A DNA stretch of 64,000 nt from an uncultured Bacteroidota bacterium. GTDB lineage: Bacteria; Bacteroidota; Bacteroidia; Flavobacteriales; Flavobacteriaceae. The translations under genes and the position numbers were made by a program. Position 1 is the first letter of the stretch, and each line of letters begins with the position of its first letter. Where the stretch lies: NCBI GenBank assembly GCA_902598525.1, contig CACKBZ010000001.1, positions 62,001 through 126,000 of the forward strand, written 5' to 3'. Below are positions 26,729 through 35,114 of this stretch, piece by piece. The notes beneath the pieces are model-generated. The model was not told the DNA's origin. It searched no databases and was given only the letters and a program-made list of their open reading frames with translations.

Positions 26729-27697
26729 TTAAAGAATAGATTTTACAAGATTATTAATTACATCTTTAACCTTAAGATTATAAGCTTTAATTTGTTGAGG
26801 AATGATACTTTGAGCAGTAAATCCAGGTATTGTATTTGTCTCTAAAATATGAGGAACTTCATCTATAATAATAAACTCGGATCTTGTTATTCCATTTAAA
26901 TTTATATTATCATAAATCATATTCAAATATTTAAAAATCAACTTTTTTGATTTATCTGAGATATTGCCTGGTGTAATCTCTTGTGATTCACCCAAATATT
27001 TAGCATTGTAATCAAAAAGTTCGTTATCGCTAATAATCTCAGTTATTGGCAGAATAATTCTCTCATTTTTGTTTTGAATTACACCTACTGATACTTCCTG
27101 ACCATCAAGAAAATTTTCTATTAAAACTTCTTTATCTTCTTTGAAAGCAATTTGTATTTTATCATTCAGATCCACCTCTTTATAAACTTTCGAGAGGCCA
27201 ATACTACTTCCACCATTATTTGGTTTAATTATACAAGGAAAAGTAATTCTTTTAATTTTTTCGTTATTAGAAATATTTTGATCTTTTTTGATTAATATTT
27301 GTTTTGAGGATGGAACTCCAAGATTATTTACAAATTCAATATATTTATTTTTATTAAAAGTTAGCTTTGACACTCTTGTATCACATGCGGTTTGTGGAAT
27401 TTTATTCTTCTCAAGAATCTGAGCTAAATCTCCATTCTCTCCAGGCTCACCGTGTATAATATTAAAAACAGCATCAGGCTTTATAAATTTATCATTGATT
27501 TTAAATGAAAAACTTTCATAATCCAAGTCATATATTTCATTATTATATCTAACAATTTTTTTTTCCTTTGATATACATACTTCATATATATTCCAATCAA
27601 TGTTATCTTTTAGATTATCATAAATGAATTTCCCACTTTTTAGAGATACTTCAAATTCAGATGAATAGCCTCCAAAAACAACTGCAATATTTTTCAT
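26729..27697 (-). CDS. ddl: D-alanine--D-alanine ligase
   Basis: 322 residues, an ATP-grasp ligase. Visible motifs are FGGYSSEFEVSLKSG at the N-terminus, FNIIHGEPGENG, CIIKPNNGGSSIGLSKV for ATP binding, and the C-terminal ILETNTIPGFT with Mg ligands. It makes D-Ala-D-Ala for peptidoglycan precursors, the substrate used by MurF encoded at 41189-42460. It is the first gene of a ddl-coaD pair. Confidence 0.95.
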   Translation of the reverse strand: MKNIAVVFGGYSSEFEVSLKSGKFIYDNLKDNIDWNIYEVCISKEKKIVRYNNEIYDLDYESFSFKINDKFIKPDAVFNIIHGEPGENGDLAQILEKNKIPQTACDTRVSKLTFNKNKYIEFVNNLGVPSSKQILIKKDQNISNNEKIKRITFPCIIKPNNGGSSIGLSKVYKEVDLNDKIQIAFKEDKEVLIENFLDGQEVSVGVIQNKNERIILPITEIISDNELFDYNAKYLGESQEITPGNISDKSKKLIFKYLNMIYDNINLNGITRSEFIIIDEVPHILETNTIPGFTAQSIIPQQIKAYNLKVKDVINNLVKSIL

Positions 27698-27705
27698 AAT
27701 TTTTT

Positions 27706-27713
27706 CAAATGTA
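27706..27713 (-). promoter_or_regulatory. Predicted ddl promoter (-7 box) with a very short leader
   Basis: The minus strand reads TACATTTG, ending 8 nt before the ddl ATG. A minus-strand TTG at 27732-27734 lies 18 nt upstream as a possible -33 element. Predicted leader is about 4 nt. Confidence 0.5.
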
Positions 27714-27767
27714 ACTCAATATAATAAAAGACAATTATGTCTTAGTATATTTACATAAATTAAAGAA

Positions 27768-28319
27768 ATGAAAATTTGGAATCATTTTAAAAGTAATTCA
27801 TTAATAAAGCAGATATTTCTAATGTTATCTGTTGTCTTTATTATATTTTTCATTGCATATAATTCGCTGATGATTTACACTAAACATAATAGGTACATTG
27901 AAGTTCCAAGTTTATTAGGACTAAATCTTGATGAAGCAATTATTACTCTTGAAAGGAATAAACTCAGATATGAAGTACTTGATTCATCAAAGTTTATTTT
28001 AGATATTCCAAAATATTCAGTAATCTCTCAAATTCCTATAGAAAATGAGCTTGTAAAAAAAAATAGAAAAATTTATTTAAATGTTAACCCAAAAAATTTT
28101 CAAAAAGTTTCAATACCAGATGTTGTGCAAATAACAAAAAGAAATGCTGAGACAATTCTAACAGCACTTGGTTTTAAGGTTACAGAGTATAGATATTTCA
28201 ATAATATTGGGAGAGATATGGTTTTAGGAATTCTATATGAAGGTGAAAGAATTCTTCCTGGACAAAAAGTTCCAATGAACTCAAACTTAGGTCTAATTTT
28301 GGGTAATGGAAAAAGATAA
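27768..28319 (+). CDS. PASTA-domain membrane protein
   Basis: 183 residues. A short cytoplasmic N-terminus and one membrane helix (about 16-36) are followed by tandem PASTA repeats: YIEVPSLLGLNLDEA with VISQIPIENE, then VSIPDVVQITKRNAE with GERILPGQKV. PASTA domains bind peptidoglycan or muropeptides in kinases and penicillin-binding proteins. Here there is no kinase or transpeptidase domain. It diverges from ddl, a wall gene, and overlaps rluD by 14 nt, the common flavobacterial arrangement. Confidence 0.85.
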   Translation: MKIWNHFKSNSLIKQIFLMLSVVFIIFFIAYNSLMIYTKHNRYIEVPSLLGLNLDEAIITLERNKLRYEVLDSSKFILDIPKYSVISQIPIENELVKKNRKIYLNVNPKNFQKVSIPDVVQITKRNAETILTALGFKVTEYRYFNNIGRDMVLGILYEGERILPGQKVPMNSNLGLILGNGKR

Positions 28320-29334
28320 TTTTAACGAAATTTTTGATCAAGAACTTCACGAGCATTTTGCTTTCGATATTGATAATGGTCAAGAACCACTTAGAATAGA
28401 TAAATTTTTAATGAATAGAATTGAAAATGCAACAAGAAATAAGATTCAAAAAGCTGCAAAGGAAGGATCCATTAGAGTTAATGAAATTATAGTAAAATCA
28501 AGTTATAAAGTAAAAAAAGGCGATAAAATAAGAATATTATTCTCTCATCCACCATATGAAAATCTTCTAACTCCAGAAAATATTGAGTTAGAAATAAAAT
28601 ATGAGGATGAATCAATAATTGTGATAAATAAAAAAAGTGGAATGGTAGTTCATCCAGGTCACGGTAATTATTCAGGAACACTAATAAACGCTCTTCTTTA
28701 CCATTTTGATAATCTACCAAAAAATTCATCTAATAGACCTGGTCTTGTCCATAGAATTGACAAGGACACGTCTGGTCTTTTAGTAATTGCTAAAACTGAA
28801 GAATCTATGACATTTCTTGCTAAACAATTTTTTAAGAAAACAGTTGAAAGAGAATACATAGCAATTGTGTGGGGTGATGTAAAAAATGACGAGGGAGAAA
28901 TAAACGCTCCAATTGGAAGAAATCCAAAAAATAGACTTCAAATGATAGTTTACGACGATTTAGAAGGAGGAAAAGAGGCAATTACAAATTATAAAGTCAT
29001 TGAAAGGTTTGGTTATGTAACAATTGTTAGCTGCAAATTAAAAACAGGCAGGACTCACCAGATTAGAGTTCATATGAAATATATAGGACACACGCTTTTT
29101 AATGACGAAAGATATGGTGGAGACAAAATATTAAAGGGTACTGTTTACTCGAAATACAAACAATTTGTTGAAAATTGTTTTGATATTCTGCCAAGACAAG
29201 CTTTACATGCTAAAACACTTGGATTTACTCATCCAAAAACTAAACAAAACATTTTATTTGATTCAGAAATTCCAAATGATATGAGCTCTGTTATTAATAA
29301 ATGGAGAAGTTACACAAAACATAAAAATTTATAA
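28306..29334 (+). CDS. rluD: 23S rRNA pseudouridine synthase, RluD family
   Basis: 342 residues. An N-terminal S4 RNA-binding domain (about 25-85, RIDKFLMNRIENATRN) precedes the RluA/RluD catalytic domain with GLVHRIDKDTSGLLV; the Asp of RIDKDT is the catalytic residue. The C-terminal GRTHQIRVH motif is present. The closest well-known member, RluD, modifies 23S rRNA helix 69. Its start lies in the 3' end of the PASTA gene. Confidence 0.93.
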   Translation: MEKDNFNEIFDQELHEHFAFDIDNGQEPLRIDKFLMNRIENATRNKIQKAAKEGSIRVNEIIVKSSYKVKKGDKIRILFSHPPYENLLTPENIELEIKYEDESIIVINKKSGMVVHPGHGNYSGTLINALLYHFDNLPKNSSNRPGLVHRIDKDTSGLLVIAKTEESMTFLAKQFFKKTVEREYIAIVWGDVKNDEGEINAPIGRNPKNRLQMIVYDDLEGGKEAITNYKVIERFGYVTIVSCKLKTGRTHQIRVHMKYIGHTLFNDERYGGDKILKGTVYSKYKQFVENCFDILPRQALHAKTLGFTHPKTKQNILFDSEIPNDMSSVINKWRSYTKHKNL

Positions 29335-29349
29335 ATTTGAAATAAAAAG

Positions 29350-30105
29350 ATGAAAATACTTATTTCCCCCGCAAAATCTTTAGATTTTGAAAATAATGTG
29401 GAGACAAGTCAAAGCTCCAAACCAATTTTTGGCGAAAAAGCCATAGAAATTAATGATATTATCAAGGATATATCTTCTCCTGATCTTGGTGAATTAATGA
29501 GTATATCCCCTAAGTTAAGTGATCTAAATTGGAAAAGAAATCAGGAATTCCAGAATAAAAATTCGTATCAAAAACAAGCAATATATGCATTTAACGGTGA
29601 TGTATATGATGGTATTGATATATCATCAATATCTACTGATAAGCATGAAAAAATTCAAGAAAGTATTAGAATATTATCTGGTCTTTACGGTATACTCAAG
29701 CCCTTTGATATTATTAAACCCTACAGACTTGAAATGGGAACAAAGCTTTCAGTAAATGGTTCAAAAAATCTTTATGATTTTTGGAGTAAATCTGTTACTA
29801 ATTCAATTACTGAAGAAGTCTCAGATAACGAGTTAATTATAAATCTTGCAAGTAATGAATACTTTTCAGTTATAAATTCAAAGCTGTTAAGTAATAAAAT
29901 TATTTCTCCTCAGTTTAAGGACTTTAAAAATGGTAAGCTTAAAATAATTTCTTTTTATGCAAAAAAAGCTAGAGGCTTAATGACAAGATATTTAATTGAA
30001 AATGAAATTAAATCTGAAAATGATATTTTAGGATTTAACTACTCAGGTTATTCATTTAGCTCCGAAGAATCAAAGGATTTACTAAACCCAGTCTTTGTTA
30101 GGTAA
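29350..30105 (+). CDS. yaaA: Peroxide stress protein YaaA (DUF328/UPF0246)
   Basis: 251 residues, the usual length. N-terminal LISPAKSLDFE and later AIYAFNGDVYDGI, LSGLYGILKPFD and YRLEMGTKL are the conserved YaaA segments, ending with FYAKKARGLMTRY. In E. coli YaaA lowers free iron during peroxide stress; the biochemical activity involves DNA binding and is not fully defined. It lies 15 nt after rluD and is probably co-transcribed. Confidence 0.94.
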   Translation: MKILISPAKSLDFENNVETSQSSKPIFGEKAIEINDIIKDISSPDLGELMSISPKLSDLNWKRNQEFQNKNSYQKQAIYAFNGDVYDGIDISSISTDKHEKIQESIRILSGLYGILKPFDIIKPYRLEMGTKLSVNGSKNLYDFWSKSVTNSITEEVSDNELIINLASNEYFSVINSKLLSNKIISPQFKDFKNGKLKIISFYAKKARGLMTRYLIENEIKSENDILGFNYSGYSFSSEESKDLLNPVFVR

Positions 30106-30171
30106 TCTGCAGGAAGATTAATTTTGACCTCTATATTTTATGAATGATTTATTTGTAAATTAGATAGAGAT

Positions 30172-30897
30172 ATGTTCAAAAAAGTTCTTTTCTTAATCTT
30201 TATTTTTCAATTTGGTTTTTCCCAAGAAAGAGAGTTGATTAAAGGTAAAGTTATATATAGAAATATCAATGTTCCTGCAGCAAACGTTGTAAATAATACC
30301 TCGCAAAATTCAACTATTACCAATGAAAATGGTGAATTTGAAATTTTAGCAAGAGTTAATGATGAAATTATTTTCTCCTCTGTTCAATACATAATTAGAA
30401 CTGTTAGAGTAAATGACGAGATAATGAAAAATAAAAGATTAACTGTTCAAATTAATCAAAGAGTTAGAGAGCTAGATGAAGTTGTTATTACACCTGATGA
30501 TACTGAAAAGTTCTTAGATCTTAAGGAAGAACAATTTAAAGGTTTTGATTATCTAGCTGATAAGTCAACAAGAATTCAGAATGTTCTTACAGATGATAGG
30601 CAGGTAGTTAATGGATTAAACTTTGTAAATATATTTAAACTATTATCCACTTTAGTTGATTCTAAATCTGAAGAGGAAAAACTTAATATTTCACCTAGTG
30701 AGGTTCTTCCATATATTTTAGATGATAACTTTTTCTCAGATATTCTTAACCTTGAACCTTTTGAAACTACTGACTTCCTCTATAAACTTGACTCAGATCA
30801 AAAGCTGAAAACCCTTATTTTAGAAAAAAATCAATTTTTAGTAATAGATTATTTATTAAAAGAAGTAGAGATATATAAAGCACTCAAAGTAGAATGA
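30172..30897 (+). CDS. Secreted CarboxypepD_reg-like protein (first of a tandem pair)
   Basis: 241 residues. A signal peptide ends near residue 18 (FGFSQ). A beta-sandwich carboxypeptidase-regulatory-like domain (about 22-105) follows, with IKGKVIYRN, the TNENGEFEI turn and VRELDEVVI, the same opening seen in the plug-proximal part of TonB-linked receptors. The C-terminal 130 residues are acidic, mostly helical and unlike any family I recognise. There is no TonB barrel. It overlaps the next paralogue by 4 nt. Function unknown; envelope location is inferred. Confidence 0.7.
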   Translation: MFKKVLFLIFIFQFGFSQERELIKGKVIYRNINVPAANVVNNTSQNSTITNENGEFEILARVNDEIIFSSVQYIIRTVRVNDEIMKNKRLTVQINQRVRELDEVVITPDDTEKFLDLKEEQFKGFDYLADKSTRIQNVLTDDRQVVNGLNFVNIFKLLSTLVDSKSEEEKLNISPSEVLPYILDDNFFSDILNLEPFETTDFLYKLDSDQKLKTLILEKNQFLVIDYLLKEVEIYKALKVE

Positions 30898-31670
30898 GGA
30901 ATACTTCATTTATTTTACTATTTATTCCAATAATTTGTCTTTCACAAAATAATAATCTGAAATTAATTGAAGGTACGGTTTATAATGATGATTCATATTC
31001 TATCGAAGGTGTTCACGTATTAAATATTACATCAAATTATAATACTATTACTGACTCTGAGGGTAATTTTAAAATATATGCTGATCTAAATGATGAAATT
31101 ATTTTTTCAGCTATCCAGTTTAAAAGAAAGAAAATTATTATGAATGATGATCTTCTAAATTCTATTTCAATTAAGGTTTTTTTAGAGGAGTTTGTGAATG
31201 AGCTTGATGAGGTAATTGTTAATTCAAGTGGACTTTCAGGTAATTTATCAACTGATTTAATCAACTCAAATGTTATTGATAAATTAAATTTTGATGATTT
31301 TGGTATACCAGGATTTAAAGGAATTAGAATGGAAAAGATACCTACTAACGCTCAGTTAGTATCAGAATTGCTTCTTGCTCCCCTTGCAGGAGGTATAAAT
31401 ATAGATAGGATGTACAAATGGTTTTCAGGATATTATAAAAATTTAAAAAAAGTTAGAGAGTATAGTAATGACTATGATTTGATTGATCAAATTATAAATT
31501 TTTATGGTAAAGATTTTTTTACTGATGAATTTAGTTTAGATATAGACAGTATTCATAACTTTGTAACATCTACATATTTAAATTATCCAGTTGAAGAAAA
31601 TTTTAAAAATGGTAACTATTCATTAGTGATAGAATTTTTTAAAAAAAATTTTGAGGGCTTTAATAATTGA
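30894..31670 (+). CDS. Secreted CarboxypepD_reg-like protein (second of a tandem pair)
   Basis: 258 residues with the same architecture as the preceding gene: signal peptide ending near LSQ (about residue 17), a regulatory-like beta-sandwich (IEGTVYNDD, TDSEGNFKIY, VNELDEVIV) and a helical C-terminus. The second half contains NAQLVSELLLAPLAGG and a Tyr-rich stretch absent from the first copy, so the pair is diverged. It is coupled to the upstream gene by an ATGA overlap and precedes tatA by 13 nt. Function unknown. Confidence 0.7.
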   Translation: MRNTSFILLFIPIICLSQNNNLKLIEGTVYNDDSYSIEGVHVLNITSNYNTITDSEGNFKIYADLNDEIIFSAIQFKRKKIIMNDDLLNSISIKVFLEEFVNELDEVIVNSSGLSGNLSTDLINSNVIDKLNFDDFGIPGFKGIRMEKIPTNAQLVSELLLAPLAGGINIDRMYKWFSGYYKNLKKVREYSNDYDLIDQIINFYGKDFFTDEFSLDIDSIHNFVTSTYLNYPVEENFKNGNYSLVIEFFKKNFEGFNN

Positions 31671-31683
31671 TTAGTTTTATGTT

Positions 31684-31959
31684 ATGATTCTTTTTATTAG
31701 TGGAGCAGAACTTGTTTTTGTTTTTTTCATTGTCTTACTTGTTTTCGGTGCCGACAAAATTCCGTCAATTGCAAAAGGTCTTGCAAAAGGTATGACTCAG
31801 ATTAGGCAAGCAACTAACGAGATAAAAACTGAGATTTCAAAAAATACCGAAGTCAAGAATCCAACTAAAACAATTACAAAGGATTTAAATGATAGCGTAA
31901 GTGATATAAAAAAAGATTTTGATGATCTAAAAGAATCAATTAAAAGAGATCTAAATTAA
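31684..31959 (+). CDS. tatA: Sec-independent translocase protein TatA/MttA family
   Basis: 91 residues. One N-terminal hydrophobic segment (about 2-22) with ELVFVFFIVLLVFG, then an FGADKIPSIAKGLAKG amphipathic helix and a charged C-terminal tail, the standard TatA/TatB plan. It forms the pore-like part of the twin-arginine export system; TatC is not in this window. Its last 9 nt overlap the convergent O-methyltransferase gene. Confidence 0.9.
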   Translation: MILFISGAELVFVFFIVLLVFGADKIPSIAKGLAKGMTQIRQATNEIKTEISKNTEVKNPTKTITKDLNDSVSDIKKDFDDLKESIKRDLN

Positions 31960-32589
31960 TCTTGAAATTGAAATTCCATCTCTAATTGGTAAAATAATAC
32001 TGTTAAACCTTTTATCTTGATTAATTATTTTATTAAACTCAACAAGAGTAGAAGTTTCCTCATCCTTTTGTTTGGAATCTAAGACTTTTCCAGACCAAAG
32101 AACGTTATCTGAAATTATAATACCATTTTTGCTAAGTTTATTTGAAACTTGATTGAAATAGTTAATATAGTTTTCTTTATCAGCATCAATAAAAATAATA
32201 TCATATTTCTCATTTAAGTTTTTCAATACATCAAGAGCATTTCCAGTATGCTGAATAATATTATTTCTATATCCACTCTCCTCAAAATACTTATTCTGTA
32301 TTTTAATCAATTCCTCATTTTTATCAATTGTATCAATTTTTCCATTTTTTGATAACCCTTCTGCTAAACAAATAGTACTGTATCCAGTATATGTTCCAAT
32401 CTCTAAAATTTTGTCAGGAGATTTGATTTTAGATATAAAACTTAAAAATCTTCCTTGAATATGCCCACTTAACATTCTAGGTTGTAAAATCTTTTGATGA
32501 GTCTCTTTACTTAGCCTAAACAAAATTTCTGGTTCTTTTTCAGAATTTTTATTTAAATAATCAGCTAATTTATCAGATATAAAATCCAT
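31951..32589 (-). CDS. O-methyltransferase, catechol/caffeoyl-CoA type
   Basis: 212 residues. The class I fold shows ILEIGTYTGYSTICLAEGL for SAM binding, the acidic IDKNEE, and DIIFIDADKENY, where the Asp residues form the expected divalent-metal site, with SDNVLWSGKV following. These match the O-methyltransferase family 3 of bacteria. Substrate unknown. It lies directly downstream (0-nt gap) of the flavin reductase gene. Confidence 0.88.
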   Translation of the reverse strand: MDFISDKLADYLNKNSEKEPEILFRLSKETHQKILQPRMLSGHIQGRFLSFISKIKSPDKILEIGTYTGYSTICLAEGLSKNGKIDTIDKNEELIKIQNKYFEESGYRNNIIQHTGNALDVLKNLNEKYDIIFIDADKENYINYFNQVSNKLSKNGIIISDNVLWSGKVLDSKQKDEETSTLVEFNKIINQDKRFNSIILPIRDGISISRLI

Positions 32590-33207
32590 TTATTTTTTTG
32601 GTCTTTGGTAATCAAATCTATTTAGAAGAGTTGGTAGTGCATATCCATCACAACCATTAATCGTTACTACATTAGCTTTATCAAGCCTTAAAAATCCAGT
32701 TTCACTGACTAAATTTTCATCAAAATATAATTGTTCAATACTTGCTACAACTAAAATAGTACCATTTTCTACAATATTATATTCGTTTAGATATTTACAA
32801 ACTAACTGAACTGGCGATCCTTTAACAAATGGTGCTTCGCATCCATCTTTATATTCCTGTTCAAGTTCAGTAACATCAAACTCAGAAATTTCTTCAGGAT
32901 ATTTAGCACTAGTATGATGAGCATCACTTATTATATCACTAATAATATGATTTACAGTAAAAAAACCTGTCTCTTTAATATTCTTATAGGTATTTCTTGG
33001 TACAGTTGTAGGTCTAAGTACATAGCCTAACATTGCAGGATTACTACCTAAGTGAGTAATAGAACTAAATACTGCAACGTTTTCAACTCCATCTTTTGAA
33101 ATTGACCCAATTAAATTAGCGGATTTATAGCCTGTACAAGAATTAATTAAATTAATTCTATAAAATTTTTGTAAATCATCAAAGTCCTCTTTAGATAAAT
33201 GTTTCAT
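32590..33207 (-). CDS. Flavin reductase family protein (FMN-binding split barrel)
   Basis: 205 residues. The split-barrel flavin reductase-like fold is suggested by NSCTGYKSANLIGSIS, NVAVFSSITHLGSNPAMLGYVL and the ETGFFTVNHI strand. Proteins of this group bind FMN and may reduce it or use it in oxygenase systems; no partner oxygenase is adjacent. It is the first gene of a pair with the O-methyltransferase and diverges from tRNA-Val. Confidence 0.82.
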   Translation of the reverse strand: MKHLSKEDFDDLQKFYRINLINSCTGYKSANLIGSISKDGVENVAVFSSITHLGSNPAMLGYVLRPTTVPRNTYKNIKETGFFTVNHIISDIISDAHHTSAKYPEEISEFDVTELEQEYKDGCEAPFVKGSPVQLVCKYLNEYNIVENGTILVVASIEQLYFDENLVSETGFLRLDKANVVTINGCDGYALPTLLNRFDYQRPKK

Positions 33208-33232
33208 TTTCTAAAAGTATAAAGAATTCTTT

Positions 33233-33240
33233 TAAATTTG
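33233..33240 (+). promoter_or_regulatory. Predicted -7 box of tRNA-Val
   Basis: TAAATTTG fits the TAnnTTTG consensus and ends 8 nt before the first base of the mature tRNA. The downstream MerC-like gene begins 14 nt after the tRNA and is probably read from the same promoter. Confidence 0.55.
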
Positions 33241-33248
33241 TATATGAT

Positions 33249-33323
33249 GGGTGATTAGCTCAGTTGGTTTAGAGCACTACCTTGACAGGGTAGGGGTCAC
33301 TGGTTCGAATCCAGTATTACCCA
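33249..33323 (+). tRNA. tRNA-Val, anticodon GAC
   Basis: A full cloverleaf can be drawn. The acceptor stem GGGTGAT pairs with ATTACCC (one G-T wobble), the anticodon stem CTACC/GGTAG encloses loop TTGACAG with anticodon GAC, and the T stem ACTGG/CCAGT encloses TTCGAAT. The discriminator base is A. The terminal CCA is not encoded and must be added after transcription. It stands alone rather than in a tRNA cluster, between the divergent flavin reductase and the co-directional MerC-like gene. Confidence 0.96.
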
Positions 33324-33337
33324 CTTAATAATAAAAT

Positions 33338-33730
33338 ATGAAGGTATTACATAATAATTCAGATACAATTGGAGTTTTTACAAGCTTAGTTTGTTCTATT
33401 CATTGTTTTGCAACACCAATTTTATTTGTGGCTCAATCTGGTCTTCTATCTTCCAATATTCAACCACTATGGTGGGAATCTATTAATTATATATTCATTG
33501 CTTTATCATTCATAGCAGTTTATTATTCAGCAAAAAATACATCTAAGAATATTATGAAACCAATTTTATGGCTTTGCTGGCTATTTTTTGTATCAGTAAT
33601 CTTAAATGAGATGATTGAATTAACTAAAATACCGGAATTATTTTCATATGTATCTGCATTTTCTCTAGCCTTCGTACATGTATATAATTTGAAATATTGT
33701 CAATGTCAAGAGGAGTGCTGTAATGATTAA
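33338..33730 (+). CDS. MerC-domain membrane protein
   Basis: 130 residues with four hydrophobic segments. The first has the MerC-type CSIHCFATP motif (about residues 20-28), and the C-terminus is cysteine-rich (YCQCQEECC). MerC is a mercury-uptake membrane protein, but no merR, merA or merP gene is near, and many marine Bacteroidota carry such stand-alone copies. Metal ion or thiol handling is plausible; mercury resistance is not supported. It begins 14 nt after tRNA-Val. Confidence 0.8.
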   Translation: MKVLHNNSDTIGVFTSLVCSIHCFATPILFVAQSGLLSSNIQPLWWESINYIFIALSFIAVYYSAKNTSKNIMKPILWLCWLFFVSVILNEMIELTKIPELFSYVSAFSLAFVHVYNLKYCQCQEECCND

Positions 33731-33739
33731 TTTCATTTT

Positions 33740-34171
33740 ATGAATAAAAGAATATTTAAAATACCCTTACTATTTATTGGCTTCATATTTATAATAATGG
33801 GCTTAAGGTGGATTTTTGTTGATGAGCCATGGATGCTTGACAGGGTTGCAAACGAAGAAAGGTTAAATATGACATTTGAAAAATTATTTTCTAGTGAAAT
33901 TAATGAGACATTACCAGGATATTTAAAACAGATTTATCGCTTCTTTGGTCTATGGGTTTCAATAATAGGTTTATTTATAGTTTCATTTCTTAGAGAAAAG
34001 TTTATTAAAGATTCAGATATAAGAAAATCTTTACTAATATGTACTGGTCTTACAGTTTATTTAGCTTTAATCTTTGCATATATTTGGATTCCAAGTTCAC
34101 CATTTATTTATCTTGGTCTGGGGAGTGTAATTCTTCACTCAATTTCTATTATTGGTAATAAAAAGATTTAG
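33740..34171 (+). CDS. Small four-helix membrane protein of unknown function
   Basis: 143 residues with four predicted membrane helices (about 7-25, 66-84, 96-114, 118-136). A loop between the first two is rich in Glu and Asn (FEKLFSSEINETLPGY). The size and topology resemble DUF4345-like proteins, but I cannot place it with confidence. It follows the MerC-like gene by 9 nt and likely shares its transcript from the tRNA-Val promoter. It converges on the dehydratase gene with a 6-nt gap. Confidence 0.6.
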   Translation: MNKRIFKIPLLFIGFIFIIMGLRWIFVDEPWMLDRVANEERLNMTFEKLFSSEINETLPGYLKQIYRFFGLWVSIIGLFIVSFLREKFIKDSDIRKSLLICTGLTVYLALIFAYIWIPSSPFIYLGLGSVILHSISIIGNKKI

Positions 34172-34177
34172 TGAATA

Positions 34178-35113
34178 TTAAAATGGTAGGTTTTTGAGAT
34201 CTACATTGCCTCCTGTAATTATAATACCGATTTTTTTTCCTAGGAACTGTTCTCTGTTTTTTATAATTCCAGCAAGGGGAGGAGAGCAAGAAGGTTCACA
34301 TATTATCTTTAGGTGTTGCCAAATTAATTTCATTGATTCAATGATTTCATCTTCTGTAATTCGTATAATTGACTTTACTTCCTCCAGTATTATAGGAAAA
34401 TTTTTATCTCCAAGTTGAGTTTTTAATCCATCTGCAATAGTATTAGTAGTAGTGTTTGATTCAATTTTACCACTAATTAAAGATCTATAAGCATCATCGA
34501 CTTCAAGAGGCTCTGTTCCAATAACCGAGCATTCATCTCCAAAATATTTTACTGCTAAGGCTGTCCCTGCAATTAATCCTCCACCTCCAATTGGCACAAG
34601 TATATGATCAAAAGAACCATATTCTTCAATCATCTCTTTACATGATGTACCTTGTCCAATTATCACATCTTCATTATTAGAAGGATGGATAAAAGTAGCA
34701 CCTTTTGAATCCACAATTTTTTTAGCGGCAGTTTCCCTTGCAGCTAGATTTGGTTCACATTCTATTAATTGTCCTCCATAACTCTTAACTGCTATTTTTT
34801 TTATTTCAGGAGCATTAGATGGCATTACTATATAAGATTTAATTCCAATTTTTTTTGCTGCGAGTGATATAGCCTGTGCATGGTTTCCAGATGAGTGTGT
34901 AACAACACCATTATTTTTCTGTTCGTCGGAAAGTTTTAGAATTGCATTTGCTGCTCCTCTCATTTTAAATGCACCCATTTTTTGAAAATTTTCGCACTTA
35001 AAGTAAATATCAGCACCAGTTAAATCATTTATCAGTTTTGAGGTAAGAACAGGCGTATTATGAATAAATGGTTTAATCCTATCATGACAATCAATTAAAT
35101 CATTTTTTGTCAT
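34178..35113 (-). CDS. PLP-dependent threonine/serine dehydratase (or serine racemase-like)
   Basis: 311 residues, fold-II PLP enzyme. The Schiff-base Lys is in GAFKMRGA, the cofactor-phosphate loop in SSGNHAQAI and the GGGGLIAGTA loop further on. There is no C-terminal regulatory ACT domain, so it resembles catabolic threonine dehydratase or serine racemase rather than allosteric IlvA. It deaminates Thr or Ser to the keto acid. It follows the redoxin gene by one base and should be in its operon. Confidence 0.85.
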   Translation of the reverse strand: MTKNDLIDCHDRIKPFIHNTPVLTSKLINDLTGADIYFKCENFQKMGAFKMRGAANAILKLSDEQKNNGVVTHSSGNHAQAISLAAKKIGIKSYIVMPSNAPEIKKIAVKSYGGQLIECEPNLAARETAAKKIVDSKGATFIHPSNNEDVIIGQGTSCKEMIEEYGSFDHILVPIGGGGLIAGTALAVKYFGDECSVIGTEPLEVDDAYRSLISGKIESNTTTNTIADGLKTQLGDKNFPIILEEVKSIIRITEDEIIESMKLIWQHLKIICEPSCSPPLAGIIKNREQFLGKKIGIIITGGNVDLKNLPF

Positions 35114-35114
35114 T

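Noticed and set aside
33338-33730. Mercury-resistance operon
   Set aside because: Only a MerC-like protein is present, with no merR, merT, merP or merA nearby.
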